Source of the DNA: an uncultured Bacteroidales bacterium | GTDB lineage: Bacteria > Bacteroidota > Bacteroidia > Bacteroidales > F082 | Direction of reading: 5' to 3' | Length of the DNA stretch: 64,000 nucleotides | Assembly: GCA_947166105.1 (NCBI GenBank) | Contig: CAMVCZ010000004.1 | Span: forward strand, 1-64,000 | Shown here: one piece after another, positions 1 to 8,646 of the stretch | How positions within the stretch are numbered: the first letter of the stretch is position 1 | Layout: each line of letters opens with the position of its first letter | The notes under the pieces: generated by a model | Told to the model about the DNA's origin: nothing | What the model saw: the letters and a program-made list of their open reading frames with translations, nothing else | Databases searched by the model: none | Translations under genes and position numbers: made by a program

Positions 1-176
1 AGAAGAATGAAGTTTCGTCCTTCACCAAGAAATTGATGAGCGGCCTCGACCTCTCGATGCAACGCCTGCTCACCATGCGCTGCCGCCACAACGGCACCTT
101 CTGCTTCTGCGACGCCAACGGCAACATCTACACCGTGAAAGCCAAGGAAGTCAGGGCCATGATGGAACAGGAATAA
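1..176 (+). CDS. 3' end of an unrecognised protein (partial)
   Basis: An open frame enters from the left edge and ends with TAA at 174-176, giving the last 57 residues of a protein. The tail contains Cys-rich stretches (MRCRHNGTFCFCDANGNIY) and ends KEVRAMMEQE. Codons are rich in C and G at third positions, like most of the window and unlike the AT-rich operon that follows. It is followed directly by a strong terminator, which supports it as the true end of a transcription unit. I do not recognise the family from this fragment. Confidence 0.6.
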   Translation, partial: KNEVSSFTKKLMSGLDLSMQRLLTMRCRHNGTFCFCDANGNIYTVKAKEVRAMMEQE

Positions 177-199
177 AAGCTATTCGTCACATAAAAACT

Positions 200-240
200 A
201 ACCACGATTTGCAGAGTACTTTGCAAGTCGTGGTTTTTTA
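200..240 (+). terminator. Rho-independent terminator
   Basis: Left arm AACCACGATTTGCA (200-213) pairs with TGCAAGTCGTGGTT (222-235), 14 bp with one G-U pair and an 8-base loop, followed by a T-run. It ends the partial gene at the left edge. With A-rich sequence on its other side it may also serve the convergent operon ending at 271. Confidence 0.85.
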
Positions 241-270
241 TAATTATTGGATTACCCCAATTTGTTTATT

Positions 271-1230
271 TCAAGATATAATTCCTTTTTTCTTCAGATA
301 ACCCTCGTAATCATCATCGGAAATGATTTTGTCATACACACTTTTGACTTTTGCAACTGTCAAATCCTCCTTAATGTCAGAAATGAAAGCCTTAAAATCG
401 GGAGAATCTTCAGCCAAACGGTCTAATGTATCCCAATCAATAATCTCTCTTGAATGAGCATTACAAATAATCTCTGACTCTTCTATGTTCACAGGATTAA
501 GTTTAATGATTCCAATGCCAAAAGAATTGGAAAGTCTTTGGATTTCATTTCTAAAACTTGGATCCTCGTCAATTCTAAAGCTCACCAAATATCCTTCGTT
601 TGCCCAAGATGAATTTGAAACTGCTTGGAAAAAGCTTTCTCGCAAATTGGAATAATTCAACTCTTTCTTCATCTCAAAAGAAAAAAGTCTTATCGAATTG
701 ACATTCAACGCTTTTTGCAAATCAGTCGTTTCTTTGCTGTAATCGCCAAAAGGGAAATAAACGCCCACCAAATCAGGATGCAACCATTCGTTTGCTCCTT
801 TAGCTCTTTTTATCGATTTTTCGTGAAATATTGTCTTGACATAACATTTAAAATGTTGGTTGGTATAGACATATTTTGCTAAAAGCGGATGCAAGTCTCT
901 TTCGTTAAATTTGTACTCCGTTTTCTCTTCGCTCTTCAGTTTCTTTTCAATTACTAATTCGATTTCTTTTTCTTTAATGCCTGAATTGCGCAAGATGAAC
1001 CGTGCAGGACGCTTTGAGATTTGCACAAAAACGCTCTTCTCTCCATTATCTTTTATATCAGTATAGAGCCTTGCACCTATAGTGGCGGATGGCGTTTTCC
1101 CAACACTGCCTATTTTTTCAGCCAAACCATCTTCGAGAGCTTTTTGCCAGATTTCATCAGGCGACATCGGGCTATTATACTTCGACAGTATTTCTACGCA
1201 CAAATCGGTAAATGTGTATTTTGTTCTCAT
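271..1230 (-). CDS. HARE-HTH domain protein with PD-(D/E)XK nuclease-like C-terminus (HrgA/COG2958-like)
   Basis: 319 residues. Residues about 5-80 match the HARE-HTH domain, a winged helix found in DNA-modification contexts (start MRTKYTFTDL, then SPDEIWQKAL). The C-terminal half has a restriction-endonuclease-like core: D153 in HPDLVGV and E186-x-K188 in SFEMKKE, followed by the FFQAVSNSSWANEGYLV block seen in HrgA/COG2958 proteins, some of which lie beside restriction-modification genes. It is the last gene of a three-gene operon; its ATG overlaps the stop of the ASCH gene by 4 bp, suggesting coupled translation. Codon use is clearly more AT-rich than in the gene at 3601 and beyond. Nuclease activity is inferred from motifs only; it could instead be a DNA-reading regulator. 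Confidence 0.8.
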   Translation of the reverse strand: MRTKYTFTDLCVEILSKYNSPMSPDEIWQKALEDGLAEKIGSVGKTPSATIGARLYTDIKDNGEKSVFVQISKRPARFILRNSGIKEKEIELVIEKKLKSEEKTEYKFNERDLHPLLAKYVYTNQHFKCYVKTIFHEKSIKRAKGANEWLHPDLVGVYFPFGDYSKETTDLQKALNVNSIRLFSFEMKKELNYSNLRESFFQAVSNSSWANEGYLVSFRIDEDPSFRNEIQRLSNSFGIGIIKLNPVNIEESEIICNAHSREIIDWDTLDRLAEDSPDFKAFISDIKEDLTVAKVKSVYDKIISDDDYEGYLKKKGIIS

Positions 1231-1637
1231 TGTGTATTGGTTTTATTTGATAGCAAATCTTTATTTGACAAATATGTGAATGATTGAGGAGCAAAACTTA
1301 AATTGTAATCACTCAGATTACGAGCCTGACGATAACGAGTAGTTTTTCCTATTCTTATTGCATATGCTTTTTCTTTATTGGCAAAATATGACATATAAAA
1401 ATCGTATGAGATACCTGAATATCTGGAGGTCTCTTTCCATATGGTTTCAACATTATCACTTAGTATTTCCATAATTGAAAATTCGCCAATAACTTTCCGA
1501 ACAGGAGTAGAAGCGTAAACCACAACCTTTTGGACATCGGTACTTTTAAAGATAGATTTACGAAACTCGTATTTTTTCGTTCCGTCAAATATCTTTTCCG
1601 CAAATTCGGGCTTAATGGATAATAAAACTGTCTTCAC
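1227..1637 (-). CDS. ASCH domain protein
   Basis: 136 residues. The N-terminus (MKTVLLSIKPEFAEKIFDGT then KKYEFRK) is the signature of ASCH domains, PUA-like beta-barrels that bind RNA or modified nucleotides; VVVYASTPVRKVIGEF is the second conserved strand pair. It overlaps the PIN gene upstream by 26 bp and the HARE gene downstream by 4 bp, so the three are almost certainly one transcript with coupled translation. ASCH proteins are often found near PIN or GNAT toxins and in defence loci, but the ligand of this one cannot be read from sequence. Like its partners it is AT-rich. Confidence 0.8.
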   Translation of the reverse strand: MKTVLLSIKPEFAEKIFDGTKKYEFRKSIFKSTDVQKVVVYASTPVRKVIGEFSIMEILSDNVETIWKETSRYSGISYDFYMSYFANKEKAYAIRIGKTTRYRQARNLSDYNLSFAPQSFTYLSNKDLLSNKTNTQ

Positions 1638-3114
1638 TTTTAGTCTCTTTTACAATTGTCAAAAACTGTTCTTTAGTAATCTTCTTAAATCCTCTTGGAG
1701 CATCATTAACGCCCGTCAAAACATTCAAATCTATCAATTCCTTCATGTTTATTCTATGAGGAAATGAATAAACATATAAGAAACTTACAACAAAAGGCTT
1801 GCCATCACGGTAATTCCACATAGCTCTTAAGTCTTTCTCAGGGAAAACGCTACCTTTCCTGCAATGACGGACAAATTCTTCTTCATTTTCAAAATCATAA
1901 CGCAAACCTTCAACCAATCCAATAGTTGTCACAACACTTTTATAATAGCCTCCAGTTCTATAGAAAACCAAAACATCACCTTTACTTGGATGAGGTTCAA
2001 ACGCCCATGAAACATACACTTTTCCAATTGCATTACGATGCGGAAAATCCTCAACAAACTCTTCTGGCGATTCAGTATTCAGAATGGAATCAGGTAATAA
2101 CTCCGTATGGTATTCAGGATAAATTGGAACTATATAGATGTTTTGATTATCTGAAATATAAGGGAATGTTTTTCGCAAATTGACAAAATCAACTCTTGGA
2201 CGAAAATCTCTAACATATACTCTCTCTCCATTTTTCATCCCCCAAAAAATGAAGCCCCATCGTTCCAATAAATCAATTAAGCGCTTTTGCTCATCTCGTT
2301 TATCAAAAATGGTTACATAGATTTCTTCTACATGGTTTTTCAGCGCATTATCAAAGATGATTTTTAAAAAACGCTCACCTAAACGAAAACCATTGTTTAT
2401 CACCTTAAAAGTGCCTACTTTTAATCGCTTTTTGGGCGGCAATATAGGATTGATATTCGAATAGTTTTCATCCATTCCTTCCACCTTCAAATACAAGAAT
2501 GAAAGCAACATTCCGTTTTTTGAGTTTATGGTTATGTATGCCTCGTCATCATACTTCTTGATAAACCATTTGTCAAAGCCAGGATAATCCTCCTTCAAAC
2601 TATCAAAGAATTTATCGTTTAGGTCAATTTTCCCAAACTTAAGTTTCTGAACATTAAGAACCTTGTAGTCAACTAAATCTGGATGTTCAGCAAACACTTT
2701 CTCCAAAAACGTATCAATAGTGAAAATTTTATCTGACAAATTCAATTCAGCAGCCTTACGATGGATTTTCTTATCCTCCGTTATCAATATGTCAACTCTT
2801 CCAACATACAATTCGTTCAGCAGCAACGTGTCAATCTTGTCATTTTCAGTTGAATCCATTTGTTCAGACACTGCAATGACCTCATTTCGTAACGGTGATG
2901 GTATTTCAATCACCTCATAACTTTCCAGTTTCACCAAGAATGTATCAACTGTCTCCTTATTTGGATTCTTTTTGATTTCATTGATTGTAGCAGAATGGAT
3001 ACATTTTGTGTATTTTCCACGATCTAACCAACGGTATAGAATCCCAATATCCTGAGAAACAACTTTATTTGCTTCTCGATGAATAATAATATTAGTATCA
3101 AGTAGTGCTTTCAT
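1612..3114 (-). CDS. PIN-domain protein with GNAT-like and EVE/PUA-like regions
   Basis: 500 residues, first gene of the AT-rich operon. Residues 1-140 form a PIN ribonuclease domain: D6 in LLDTNIIIH, E46, the DKID acidic pair near 92-95, and D114 in ILITEDKKI. Residues about 225-310 (FRLGERFLKIIFDNALKN, then LIDLLERWGFIFWG) resemble the acetyl-CoA-binding half of GNAT acetyltransferases. The region from about 320 to 490 has GDVLVFYRTGGYYKS and SFLYVYSFPHRINM, reminiscent of EVE/ASCH (PUA-like) domains. PIN domains are Mg-dependent RNases and frequent toxins. Fusion to a GNAT-like and a base-reading domain, next to ASCH and HARE genes, suggests a multi-part defence or RNA-control system. The PIN assignment is firm; the other two are tentative. 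Confidence 0.75.
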   Translation of the reverse strand: MKALLDTNIIIHREANKVVSQDIGILYRWLDRGKYTKCIHSATINEIKKNPNKETVDTFLVKLESYEVIEIPSPLRNEVIAVSEQMDSTENDKIDTLLLNELYVGRVDILITEDKKIHRKAAELNLSDKIFTIDTFLEKVFAEHPDLVDYKVLNVQKLKFGKIDLNDKFFDSLKEDYPGFDKWFIKKYDDEAYITINSKNGMLLSFLYLKVEGMDENYSNINPILPPKKRLKVGTFKVINNGFRLGERFLKIIFDNALKNHVEEIYVTIFDKRDEQKRLIDLLERWGFIFWGMKNGERVYVRDFRPRVDFVNLRKTFPYISDNQNIYIVPIYPEYHTELLPDSILNTESPEEFVEDFPHRNAIGKVYVSWAFEPHPSKGDVLVFYRTGGYYKSVVTTIGLVEGLRYDFENEEEFVRHCRKGSVFPEKDLRAMWNYRDGKPFVVSFLYVYSFPHRINMKELIDLNVLTGVNDAPRGFKKITKEQFLTIVKETKSEDSFIIH

Positions 3115-3207
3115 TTTTCCCTATTGATTAAGCGATTGCAGTATCTTAATCCGTTCCTCTTGCGGTGTTTGCGATTTTCCGTCCATACAATCATTGATTT
3201 TACCGAG

Positions 3208-3225
3208 CAAAAGTAAGCAAATTTA
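3208..3225 (-). promoter_or_regulatory. Candidate promoter of the HARE/ASCH/PIN operon
   Basis: On the minus strand two overlapping Bacteroidota -7 elements occur, TAAATTTG (3218-3225) and TACTTTTG (3208-3215), about 95-110 bp before the PIN gene start. A clear TTG at -33 is not evident, so the exact element is uncertain. Confidence 0.45.
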
Positions 3226-3282
3226 TTATTGGAAACTGGTTATCGGACTTATTTTTGTGTTATCACGCCAAAAACAACAAAA

Positions 3283-3317
3283 GAAAAACCCTAACTGACT
3301 GATTATCAATTAGGGTT
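3283..3317 (-). terminator. Terminator downstream of tRNA-Lys
   Basis: Arms AACCCTAA (3287-3294) and TTAGGGTT (3310-3317) form an 8-bp stem; on the minus strand the stem is followed by a run of T. It lies 13 bp after the tRNA 3' end. Confidence 0.65.
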
Positions 3318-3330
3318 ATCTTCTAAATCG

Positions 3331-3403
3331 TACTCCCGCAGGGGGTCGAACCCTGGACACCCTGATTAAGAGTCAGGTGCTCTACCAACTGAGCTACGGA
3401 AGC
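3331..3403 (-). tRNA. tRNA-Lys (anticodon CUU)
   Basis: 73 nt. The acceptor stem is GCTTCCG/CGGGAGT with a G-U first pair and discriminator A. The D arm is GCTCAGTTGGTAGAGC, the anticodon stem-loop is CCTGA-CTCTTAA-TCAGG (anticodon CUU), and the T loop is GGTTCGACCCC. CCA is not encoded. It flanks the AT-rich PIN operon, a common location for acquired DNA, but no duplicated 3' end (att site) was found on the operon's other side. Confidence 0.95.
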
Positions 3404-3583
3404 ATCGTTTTGTGGGTGCAAAAGTACAACCTTTTTCCTTATGATGGACATTTTTCTGCAACTTTTTTTCATTTAATTAAATAAATTATTGAAATTCAAT
3501 CGATTAAAATAAACAATTTATTCCAACATACAATAAACTCACATTCGCGAAGTTTTTCTTGAAACTATTTCGCCATAAAAACC

Positions 3584-3591
3584 TAATTTTG
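3584..3591 (+). promoter_or_regulatory. -7 element (TAATTTTG) of the LTA-synthase-like gene
   Basis: A perfect TAnnTTTG element 9 bp before the ATG at 3601. It implies transcription starts near 3598, which excludes an in-frame upstream ATG at 3559 as start and makes the message almost leaderless. Confidence 0.65.
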
Positions 3592-3600
3592 CCACCTCAA

Positions 3601-5541
3601 ATGAAGTTCATCCCCATGAATAGCAAATCCACAAACCAAACCAAAGGCACATTTTGGAAAAACGACATTACAACACTGATACTCAGGCTTTTGTTTGCAT
3701 ACGCCGTCATAGTCATCCTGCAAATCGCGTTCTACATGATCGACAAGCCCTATATCGGCCACATCCACGACACCGCCGAGGCTTGGCGCATCGCCAAAGG
3801 CTCTCTCGTCTTCAACACCATGTCGCTGCTTTGGACCAACTGCCTTTTCATTCTCCTCTCCATCCTACCCTTCCGTTTCCGCGAAAAAAGGCTGTATCAA
3901 GGCGTATTGTACTGCATTTTTCTGATTACCAACACTATAACCATCATCATCAATAGCGCGGACATAGTATATTTCTCGTACACAATGAAGCGTGTGACCT
4001 TCGAGGAGACTCACTTCACCACCAATAGCAACAACCTTCCCATCCTCATCGACTTTTTTCAACACAACATCCCTTTGATTATCATCTGTATAGCCCTCAT
4101 AGGGCTGCTGATTTATGGCTGGCACTACATCAAATACCAACCCACCAAAATCGAAAGCAACAAACGCTATTATATAGTCAACTTCATTGCGGCGGTGGTC
4201 GTTATTTTTCTCTGCATCAGCGGAATGAGAGGCACCTTTAACCCCAAAAAGCCGTGGGTAAAGATGGGTGAGGTGGCAGCCTACTCGCCCGAAAAGTCGT
4301 GGCTCATGCTCAGCAACCCGTATTGCTTTCTGCGCTCGCTCGACAAAAGCACCGGATATGACAATGTGGAGTATTTCCATCCTGAAGAACTCGACCAAAT
4401 CTTCTCACCCATCCACCAAACCGACAGCATCGGCCACGACTTGGGACAGCGCAACGTGTTGGTTTTCATCTTGGAAAGTTTCAGCAGGGAACATTCCAAG
4501 TTCCTCAATCCCGAACTCTACAAGCATGAATCGGGCTGCACCCCTTTCCTCGACTCGCTGATGCAAAAAGGCTACACTTTCACCCGTGCCTACGCCAACG
4601 GACTGAAGTCGATAGAAGCAGTGCCTGCGGTATTGGCCTCCATCCCATCGTTCAAGACCTCTTTTGCCACCATGCCTGAACATTTCGGCGGCTTTGAAGC
4701 CATGCCCGAAATCCTATCCAAGCAAGGCTATCAAACCGCTTTCTTCTGCGGCAGTGAACGCAACTCTATGGGTTTTGAAGACCTCGCGCTCAAGTTCGGC
4801 GTGCAAAAGTATTTCTGCCGCGACGAATATAAGGCCGCTTATCCCGTGAACGACAGCACCATAGAGCCGTTTTGGGGTGTTTACGACATGCCTTATTTCC
4901 AATTCATGGCAGATGAAATCGGCAAGATGCAAGAGCCTTTCTTCGCTTCGGTTTTCAACCTGACTTCGCACCATCCTTACCGCGTGCCGCCCGATTACGT
5001 CGACGTGGTTCCTCGCGGCCACACTCCCGAGCAACGCGTGGTGGCCTATACCGACCTCTCCATCCGCAAGTTCTTCGACCGCGCAAAGGCCGAACCGTGG
5101 TTCAACAACACGGTTTTCGTCTTCGTTGCCGACCATGTGTCGCCGATTTGCCATGACCCGCACTCCTATACCATGCAAGGTCGCACCTCCATCATCGAGT
5201 TCCTCTACACGCCCGACGGCACTCTGCAAGGCTTGGACAGCACCTCAGTGCAGCAATTGGACATCATGCCCACGGTTTTGGGATTGGTGGGAAACAAGGA
5301 GCCTTACTTCGCCTTTGGCCGCGATGTGTTCAATGAGCCTGAACGCAAACCCGTGGCCTTCAATTGCATTAATCAAGTGTACCAATATATCAGCGATTCA
5401 ACAGTTTTCTACTTCGACACCGAAAAGGTGCTGAAAACCGTTGAAGGTCATGCACAAAAAAAGGATGAGGACTTTCTGAAAGCCGTGTTGCAACACTATG
5501 CCGAAAGCCTGAGCAACAAAACCTATTCGGCAAGGAAATAA
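3601..5541 (+). CDS. LTA synthase family membrane sulfatase/phosphotransferase
   Basis: About 646 residues. The N-terminal third has five hydrophobic segments (for example LLFAYAVIVILQIAFYMI and FIAAVVVIFLCISG), then an extracytoplasmic alkaline-phosphatase-fold domain of the LtaS/MdoB type. Metal-site and catalytic signatures are visible: NVLVFILESFSREH (metal Glu), NGLKSIEAVPAVLASIP (nucleophile Ser region) and VFVADHVSP (metal Asp-His). Such enzymes move phosphoglycerol or phosphoethanolamine from phospholipid to an envelope acceptor; in Bacteroidota the acceptor is usually unknown, with lipid A or a surface glycan as candidates. The start was chosen because the promoter lies at 3584; ATG at 3616 is an alternative. 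It converges on the response-regulator gene with one base between the two stops and no terminator between them. Confidence 0.85.
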   Translation: MKFIPMNSKSTNQTKGTFWKNDITTLILRLLFAYAVIVILQIAFYMIDKPYIGHIHDTAEAWRIAKGSLVFNTMSLLWTNCLFILLSILPFRFREKRLYQGVLYCIFLITNTITIIINSADIVYFSYTMKRVTFEETHFTTNSNNLPILIDFFQHNIPLIIICIALIGLLIYGWHYIKYQPTKIESNKRYYIVNFIAAVVVIFLCISGMRGTFNPKKPWVKMGEVAAYSPEKSWLMLSNPYCFLRSLDKSTGYDNVEYFHPEELDQIFSPIHQTDSIGHDLGQRNVLVFILESFSREHSKFLNPELYKHESGCTPFLDSLMQKGYTFTRAYANGLKSIEAVPAVLASIPSFKTSFATMPEHFGGFEAMPEILSKQGYQTAFFCGSERNSMGFEDLALKFGVQKYFCRDEYKAAYPVNDSTIEPFWGVYDMPYFQFMADEIGKMQEPFFASVFNLTSHHPYRVPPDYVDVVPRGHTPEQRVVAYTDLSIRKFFDRAKAEPWFNNTVFVFVADHVSPICHDPHSYTMQGRTSIIEFLYTPDGTLQGLDSTSVQQLDIMPTVLGLVGNKEPYFAFGRDVFNEPERKPVAFNCINQVYQYISDSTVFYFDTEKVLKTVEGHAQKKDEDFLKAVLQHYAESLSNKTYSARK

Positions 5542-5542
5542 C

Positions 5543-6298
5543 TCAACTGGAGAACCAGTGCTTGAACTCAGCCACACGAGCCTTGCTGACGATAATCTTC
5601 TCCGGCACCTCCACGTTAAGGTTGATGGACAATTTGTTGCCAAACCAGATGGAAACATCCTTGATGGCCATGCGTGAGACCACAAACTGGCGGTTGGCAC
5701 GGAAGAAAAGCTGCGGGTCGAGCTTGGCCAACAGGTCGTCCAAGGTGTGGGTCAGGTAATAGTTCTTATGTTCAAACGTCACCAACTTCACCGCCTTGGC
5801 ATCAATGTAGGCATAGGCGATGTCTTTGGCGGCAAGGGGAACCAACTTGTCGCGCTCAGGAAGCAGGAAATAGTTCTTGTGCTTGTTTTTCCCGGCCAAT
5901 TGAGACAAAAGCCTTTCGATTTGCTCGGAATTGATATGGGTTTCCGACAAGGTGTGGTACTTGTTCATGGCACGTTCCAAGGCCTCCTTGCTGATGGGTT
6001 TCAGCAAATAGTCGATGCTGTTCACCTCGAAAGCCTTCAAAGCGTATTCATCATAGGCCGTGGTGAAAATGACCGGGCACGTGATGTCGACCCTCTCGAA
6101 AATGGCAAACGAGGAGCCGTCGGCCAAATGGATGTCCATAAAGACAAGGTCGGGCATGGTGTTTTCTTCGAACCATGCCACGCTATCCTCGATGGATTCA
6201 AGTGTAGCAACGATTTCGATAGTGGGGCTGACCTCTCCAAGCAACTTCCTAAGCGTTGTGGCGGCCATGATTTCGTCTTCGATTATCAGTGCTTTCAT
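5543..6298 (-). CDS. LytTR-family response regulator
   Basis: 251 residues. The receiver domain (1-120) has acidic pocket E7-D8-E9 (IIEDE), phospho-acceptor D55 in LVFMDIHLADG, T80 and K100 (DYLLKP). Residues about 145-250 form a LytTR DNA-binding domain (NYFLLPERDKLVPL, then RANRQFVVS). It is the last gene of the efflux operon, 4 bp after the histidine kinase, which is surely its partner. LytTR regulators usually bind repeated sites upstream of target promoters; autoregulation of the pump operon is the simplest guess. Confidence 0.93.
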   Translation of the reverse strand: MKALIIEDEIMAATTLRKLLGEVSPTIEIVATLESIEDSVAWFEENTMPDLVFMDIHLADGSSFAIFERVDITCPVIFTTAYDEYALKAFEVNSIDYLLKPISKEALERAMNKYHTLSETHINSEQIERLLSQLAGKNKHKNYFLLPERDKLVPLAAKDIAYAYIDAKAVKLVTFEHKNYYLTHTLDDLLAKLDPQLFFRANRQFVVSRMAIKDVSIWFGNKLSINLNVEVPEKIIVSKARVAEFKHWFSS

Positions 6299-6302
6299 AG
6301 TG

Positions 6303-7397
6303 TTAATCGTTTAGTTTAAGAGGCAAAGTTACACTAAAATTCTTTCCGTCATCAAAAATATCGACATTTTCGTTCCATTTTATTCGATAACGCTCAGCCA
6401 AATTGGCCAATCCGATTCCCGTTCCCTCTTCCTTTCCAATTTTTGGCTGTATTTTATTGCTGATTATCAAATTGTTATCATCATCAGTATAAATATGTAC
6501 CGTCAACGGCTGTTTCGACGAAATGACATTGTGCTTGATGGCATTTTCTATCAGTCCTTGGATGGAAAGCGGCAGCACATGGTAGTTGTCGTACTTGTCG
6601 TGGTCGATGTGGTGGTCGAAAACGAGGTTGTCGCCATAGCGCATCTTCATCATCTTGCAATAGGAGCGAGCGCATTTCAACTCTTCTGCCAAAGTCGCCA
6701 CTTCATTGTTCTGCAAAGAGGAACGCAACACCACCGAAAGTTGCTGGACAAAATCACCAGCTTTGTCGACATCCACATCGATAAGCGACTTCAAGGTGTT
6801 CAACGAATTGAAGAGGAAATGCGGGTCCATTTGGTTTTTCAAGGCTTCGTAGCGCGAGTTGAGGTTCTCGGCCCGAAGGGTTTCGTTCTCGACGGCAACC
6901 AAATTCTCAAGATACATCGAGCGCAAAAGATAACTGATCATAATGGGAAGGACAATCATCGGCATATCACCCAACCAGCATCTGTAAATGTGGCCGAAAG
7001 AAAGCCCAGGATGAAACCCCGGAGGAGGTGTAGGAGGCGCCCAAAACACATGGTTCAACAAAGTAATCAACGTACTGATAACCAGACCTATTAGCACTGA
7101 ACCTACGATATTGGCCATCACCTCATCGCGCTTCAACTTGAACGGATAGCCCAAAGCAACCCGCTCATAAAGGAACAAAAGGAAGGCCATGATGAAACTG
7201 AACACGATGTTGACCGAAACAATGACCCAATAAGGAGACCTGTACTCCACAGGCGGGATAACGGGCAACATAGGACGGCTGAAATAACGCTTGAGGACAA
7301 ACAGCACATAGAAACCAACCGTGATGGCTAACGAAATGAACGCTATCCTCTTGATAGACAGATAACTGTTTACATTATTCTTTTCATTCTTATTCAT
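6303..7397 (-). CDS. LytS/YehU-type sensor histidine kinase
   Basis: 364 residues. Four N-terminal membrane helices (for example ISLAITVGFYVLFVL and ANIVGSVLIGLVISTLITLL) have no large sensor domain between them. They are followed by the His_kinase domain with H193 in NQMDPHFLFNSLNTLKS and the ATPase motifs LIENAIKHN and GTGIGLANL. The start ATG at 7395-7397 overlaps the end of the permease gene as ATGAATAA; an in-frame ATG at 7409 would add four residues. The overlap implies coupled translation with the pump, so the kinase is likely tuned to the pump's substrate or to envelope stress. Confidence 0.92.
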   Translation of the reverse strand: MNKNEKNNVNSYLSIKRIAFISLAITVGFYVLFVLKRYFSRPMLPVIPPVEYRSPYWVIVSVNIVFSFIMAFLLFLYERVALGYPFKLKRDEVMANIVGSVLIGLVISTLITLLNHVFWAPPTPPPGFHPGLSFGHIYRCWLGDMPMIVLPIMISYLLRSMYLENLVAVENETLRAENLNSRYEALKNQMDPHFLFNSLNTLKSLIDVDVDKAGDFVQQLSVVLRSSLQNNEVATLAEELKCARSYCKMMKMRYGDNLVFDHHIDHDKYDNYHVLPLSIQGLIENAIKHNVISSKQPLTVHIYTDDDNNLIISNKIQPKIGKEEGTGIGLANLAERYRIKWNENVDIFDDGKNFSVTLPLKLND

Positions 7398-8610
7398 AGC
7401 GCAAAGCATTAATCGGGTCGGTGCGCGAGGCCTTCAAAGCGGGGAAGAATCCAGCGATGAGGCCCAAAATGGCGCACGAAACAAAGGAAATGACCATCCA
7501 AAGCACATTGACAACATAGGGCAGCGACATGGCCATCGAAACCACGTATGACAGCAAGAGACCCAACAAAAGGCCAATCACGCCACCTATCAAACTGAGA
7601 ATCATACTCTCGGTGAGGAACTGCATCAGAATGGCGGCGTTTTTTGCGCCGATGGACATGCGCAAGCCTATTTCCTTGGTGCGCTCGGTCACGGTGACAT
7701 ACATGATATTCATAATGCCAATGACACCTACAAGCAACGAAATCAGGGCGATGGCCACCAAAACGGTGGTTATCATGCCCGTCATCGACGACATCATTTC
7801 AAGCATTTCCTGCTGGGTGCGAACCTCGAAGTCGTCGTTACCGCCTTCGGGAATCTTGTGGGAGGCACGAAGGATGCTCTCGACTTCTTCCACGGCGGCT
7901 TCGGCCACGTTTTCAGAGGCCGCCGAACACACAATCTGCTGGATATAATCGACACCCAACATGCGCTTTTGCACGGTGCTGTAAGGCATCACGACGAGGT
8001 CGTCTTGGTCCATGCCCATGCCATTTTGACCCTTTTCCTTCAGCGTTCCAATGACCTTGAAGGGCATGTTGCCCACGCGGATGGTCTTGCCGATGGGATC
8101 TTCGCCCTCATCGAAAAGTTCTTTCACAATGGTTTGGCCTATCAAGCCGACCTTGGCGTATTTCTTCACGTCCTCGGCGGTAAAGTTCACACCCGTTGCG
8201 ATTTCGTATTTCCTGATTTCAAGATAATCGGGCGAGCCTCCATACACCGTGCCCGACCAGTTTTTGGAACCGTTCACCAACTGTCCGCCGCTGTTCACCA
8301 CGGGACTGACCATCGTGATGTTTTTGGCGTTTTTGGCAATCAAATCGCAGTCTTTCACCTTCAACGACTGCACATTGGTAGAGCCCATGCTGACGCCGCC
8401 GCGCCTCTGGTTGGCGCGCATCACCATGATGAGGTTGGTGCCCATGTCCGACAATTGATTGGCCGTGCTTTGCTTCAGACCTTCGCCCAAGTTGACCACC
8501 GCGATAACGGCAGCAATGCCGATGACGATGCCAAGCATGGAAAGGGCCGAGCGCGTTTTGTTGCGCAATAGGGCTTTTGCCGAGATTCGTATGAGATTAA
8601 GTATATCCAA
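7390..8610 (-). CDS. MacB-type ABC transporter permease
   Basis: 406 residues. The first membrane helix follows ALLRNKTRSALSMLGIVIGI, the standard MacB/FtsX opening. A large periplasmic MacB core domain (about 40-275) follows, then three C-terminal helices with the FtsX segment VTERTKEIGLRMSIGAKN. In E. coli MacB the ATPase and permease are fused; here the ATPase is the separate preceding gene. It acts in the inner membrane as the motor of a tripartite MacA-MacB-TolC machine that expels macrolides, peptides or lipid-like substrates from the periplasm. Confidence 0.93.
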   Translation of the reverse strand: MDILNLIRISAKALLRNKTRSALSMLGIVIGIAAVIAVVNLGEGLKQSTANQLSDMGTNLIMVMRANQRRGGVSMGSTNVQSLKVKDCDLIAKNAKNITMVSPVVNSGGQLVNGSKNWSGTVYGGSPDYLEIRKYEIATGVNFTAEDVKKYAKVGLIGQTIVKELFDEGEDPIGKTIRVGNMPFKVIGTLKEKGQNGMGMDQDDLVVMPYSTVQKRMLGVDYIQQIVCSAASENVAEAAVEEVESILRASHKIPEGGNDDFEVRTQQEMLEMMSSMTGMITTVLVAIALISLLVGVIGIMNIMYVTVTERTKEIGLRMSIGAKNAAILMQFLTESMILSLIGGVIGLLLGLLLSYVVSMAMSLPYVVNVLWMVISFVSCAILGLIAGFFPALKASRTDPINALRYE

Positions 8611-8612
8611 TG

Positions 8613-8646
8613 TGAGTTGAGAGTTTAGGGTTTAGAGTTTAGAGTT
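8613..8646. repeat. AT-rich tandem motif (GAGTTTAGGGTTTAGAGTTTAGAG type)
   Basis: The 34-bp gap between the two MacB genes consists almost entirely of a degenerate tandem of GAGTTTAG/GGTTTAG units. The reverse complement of the same motif fills 13018-13050 before hemW. Function unknown. Confidence 0.6.

Noticed and set aside
3331..3403. Possible attachment site at tRNA-Lys for an integrated island
   Set aside because: No copy of the tRNA 3' end was found on the other side (about 180-270), and no integrase is present in the operon.
5541..5543. Terminator expected between the convergent LTA-like and regulator genes
   Set aside because: The stops are adjacent; no hairpin with T-run is visible.
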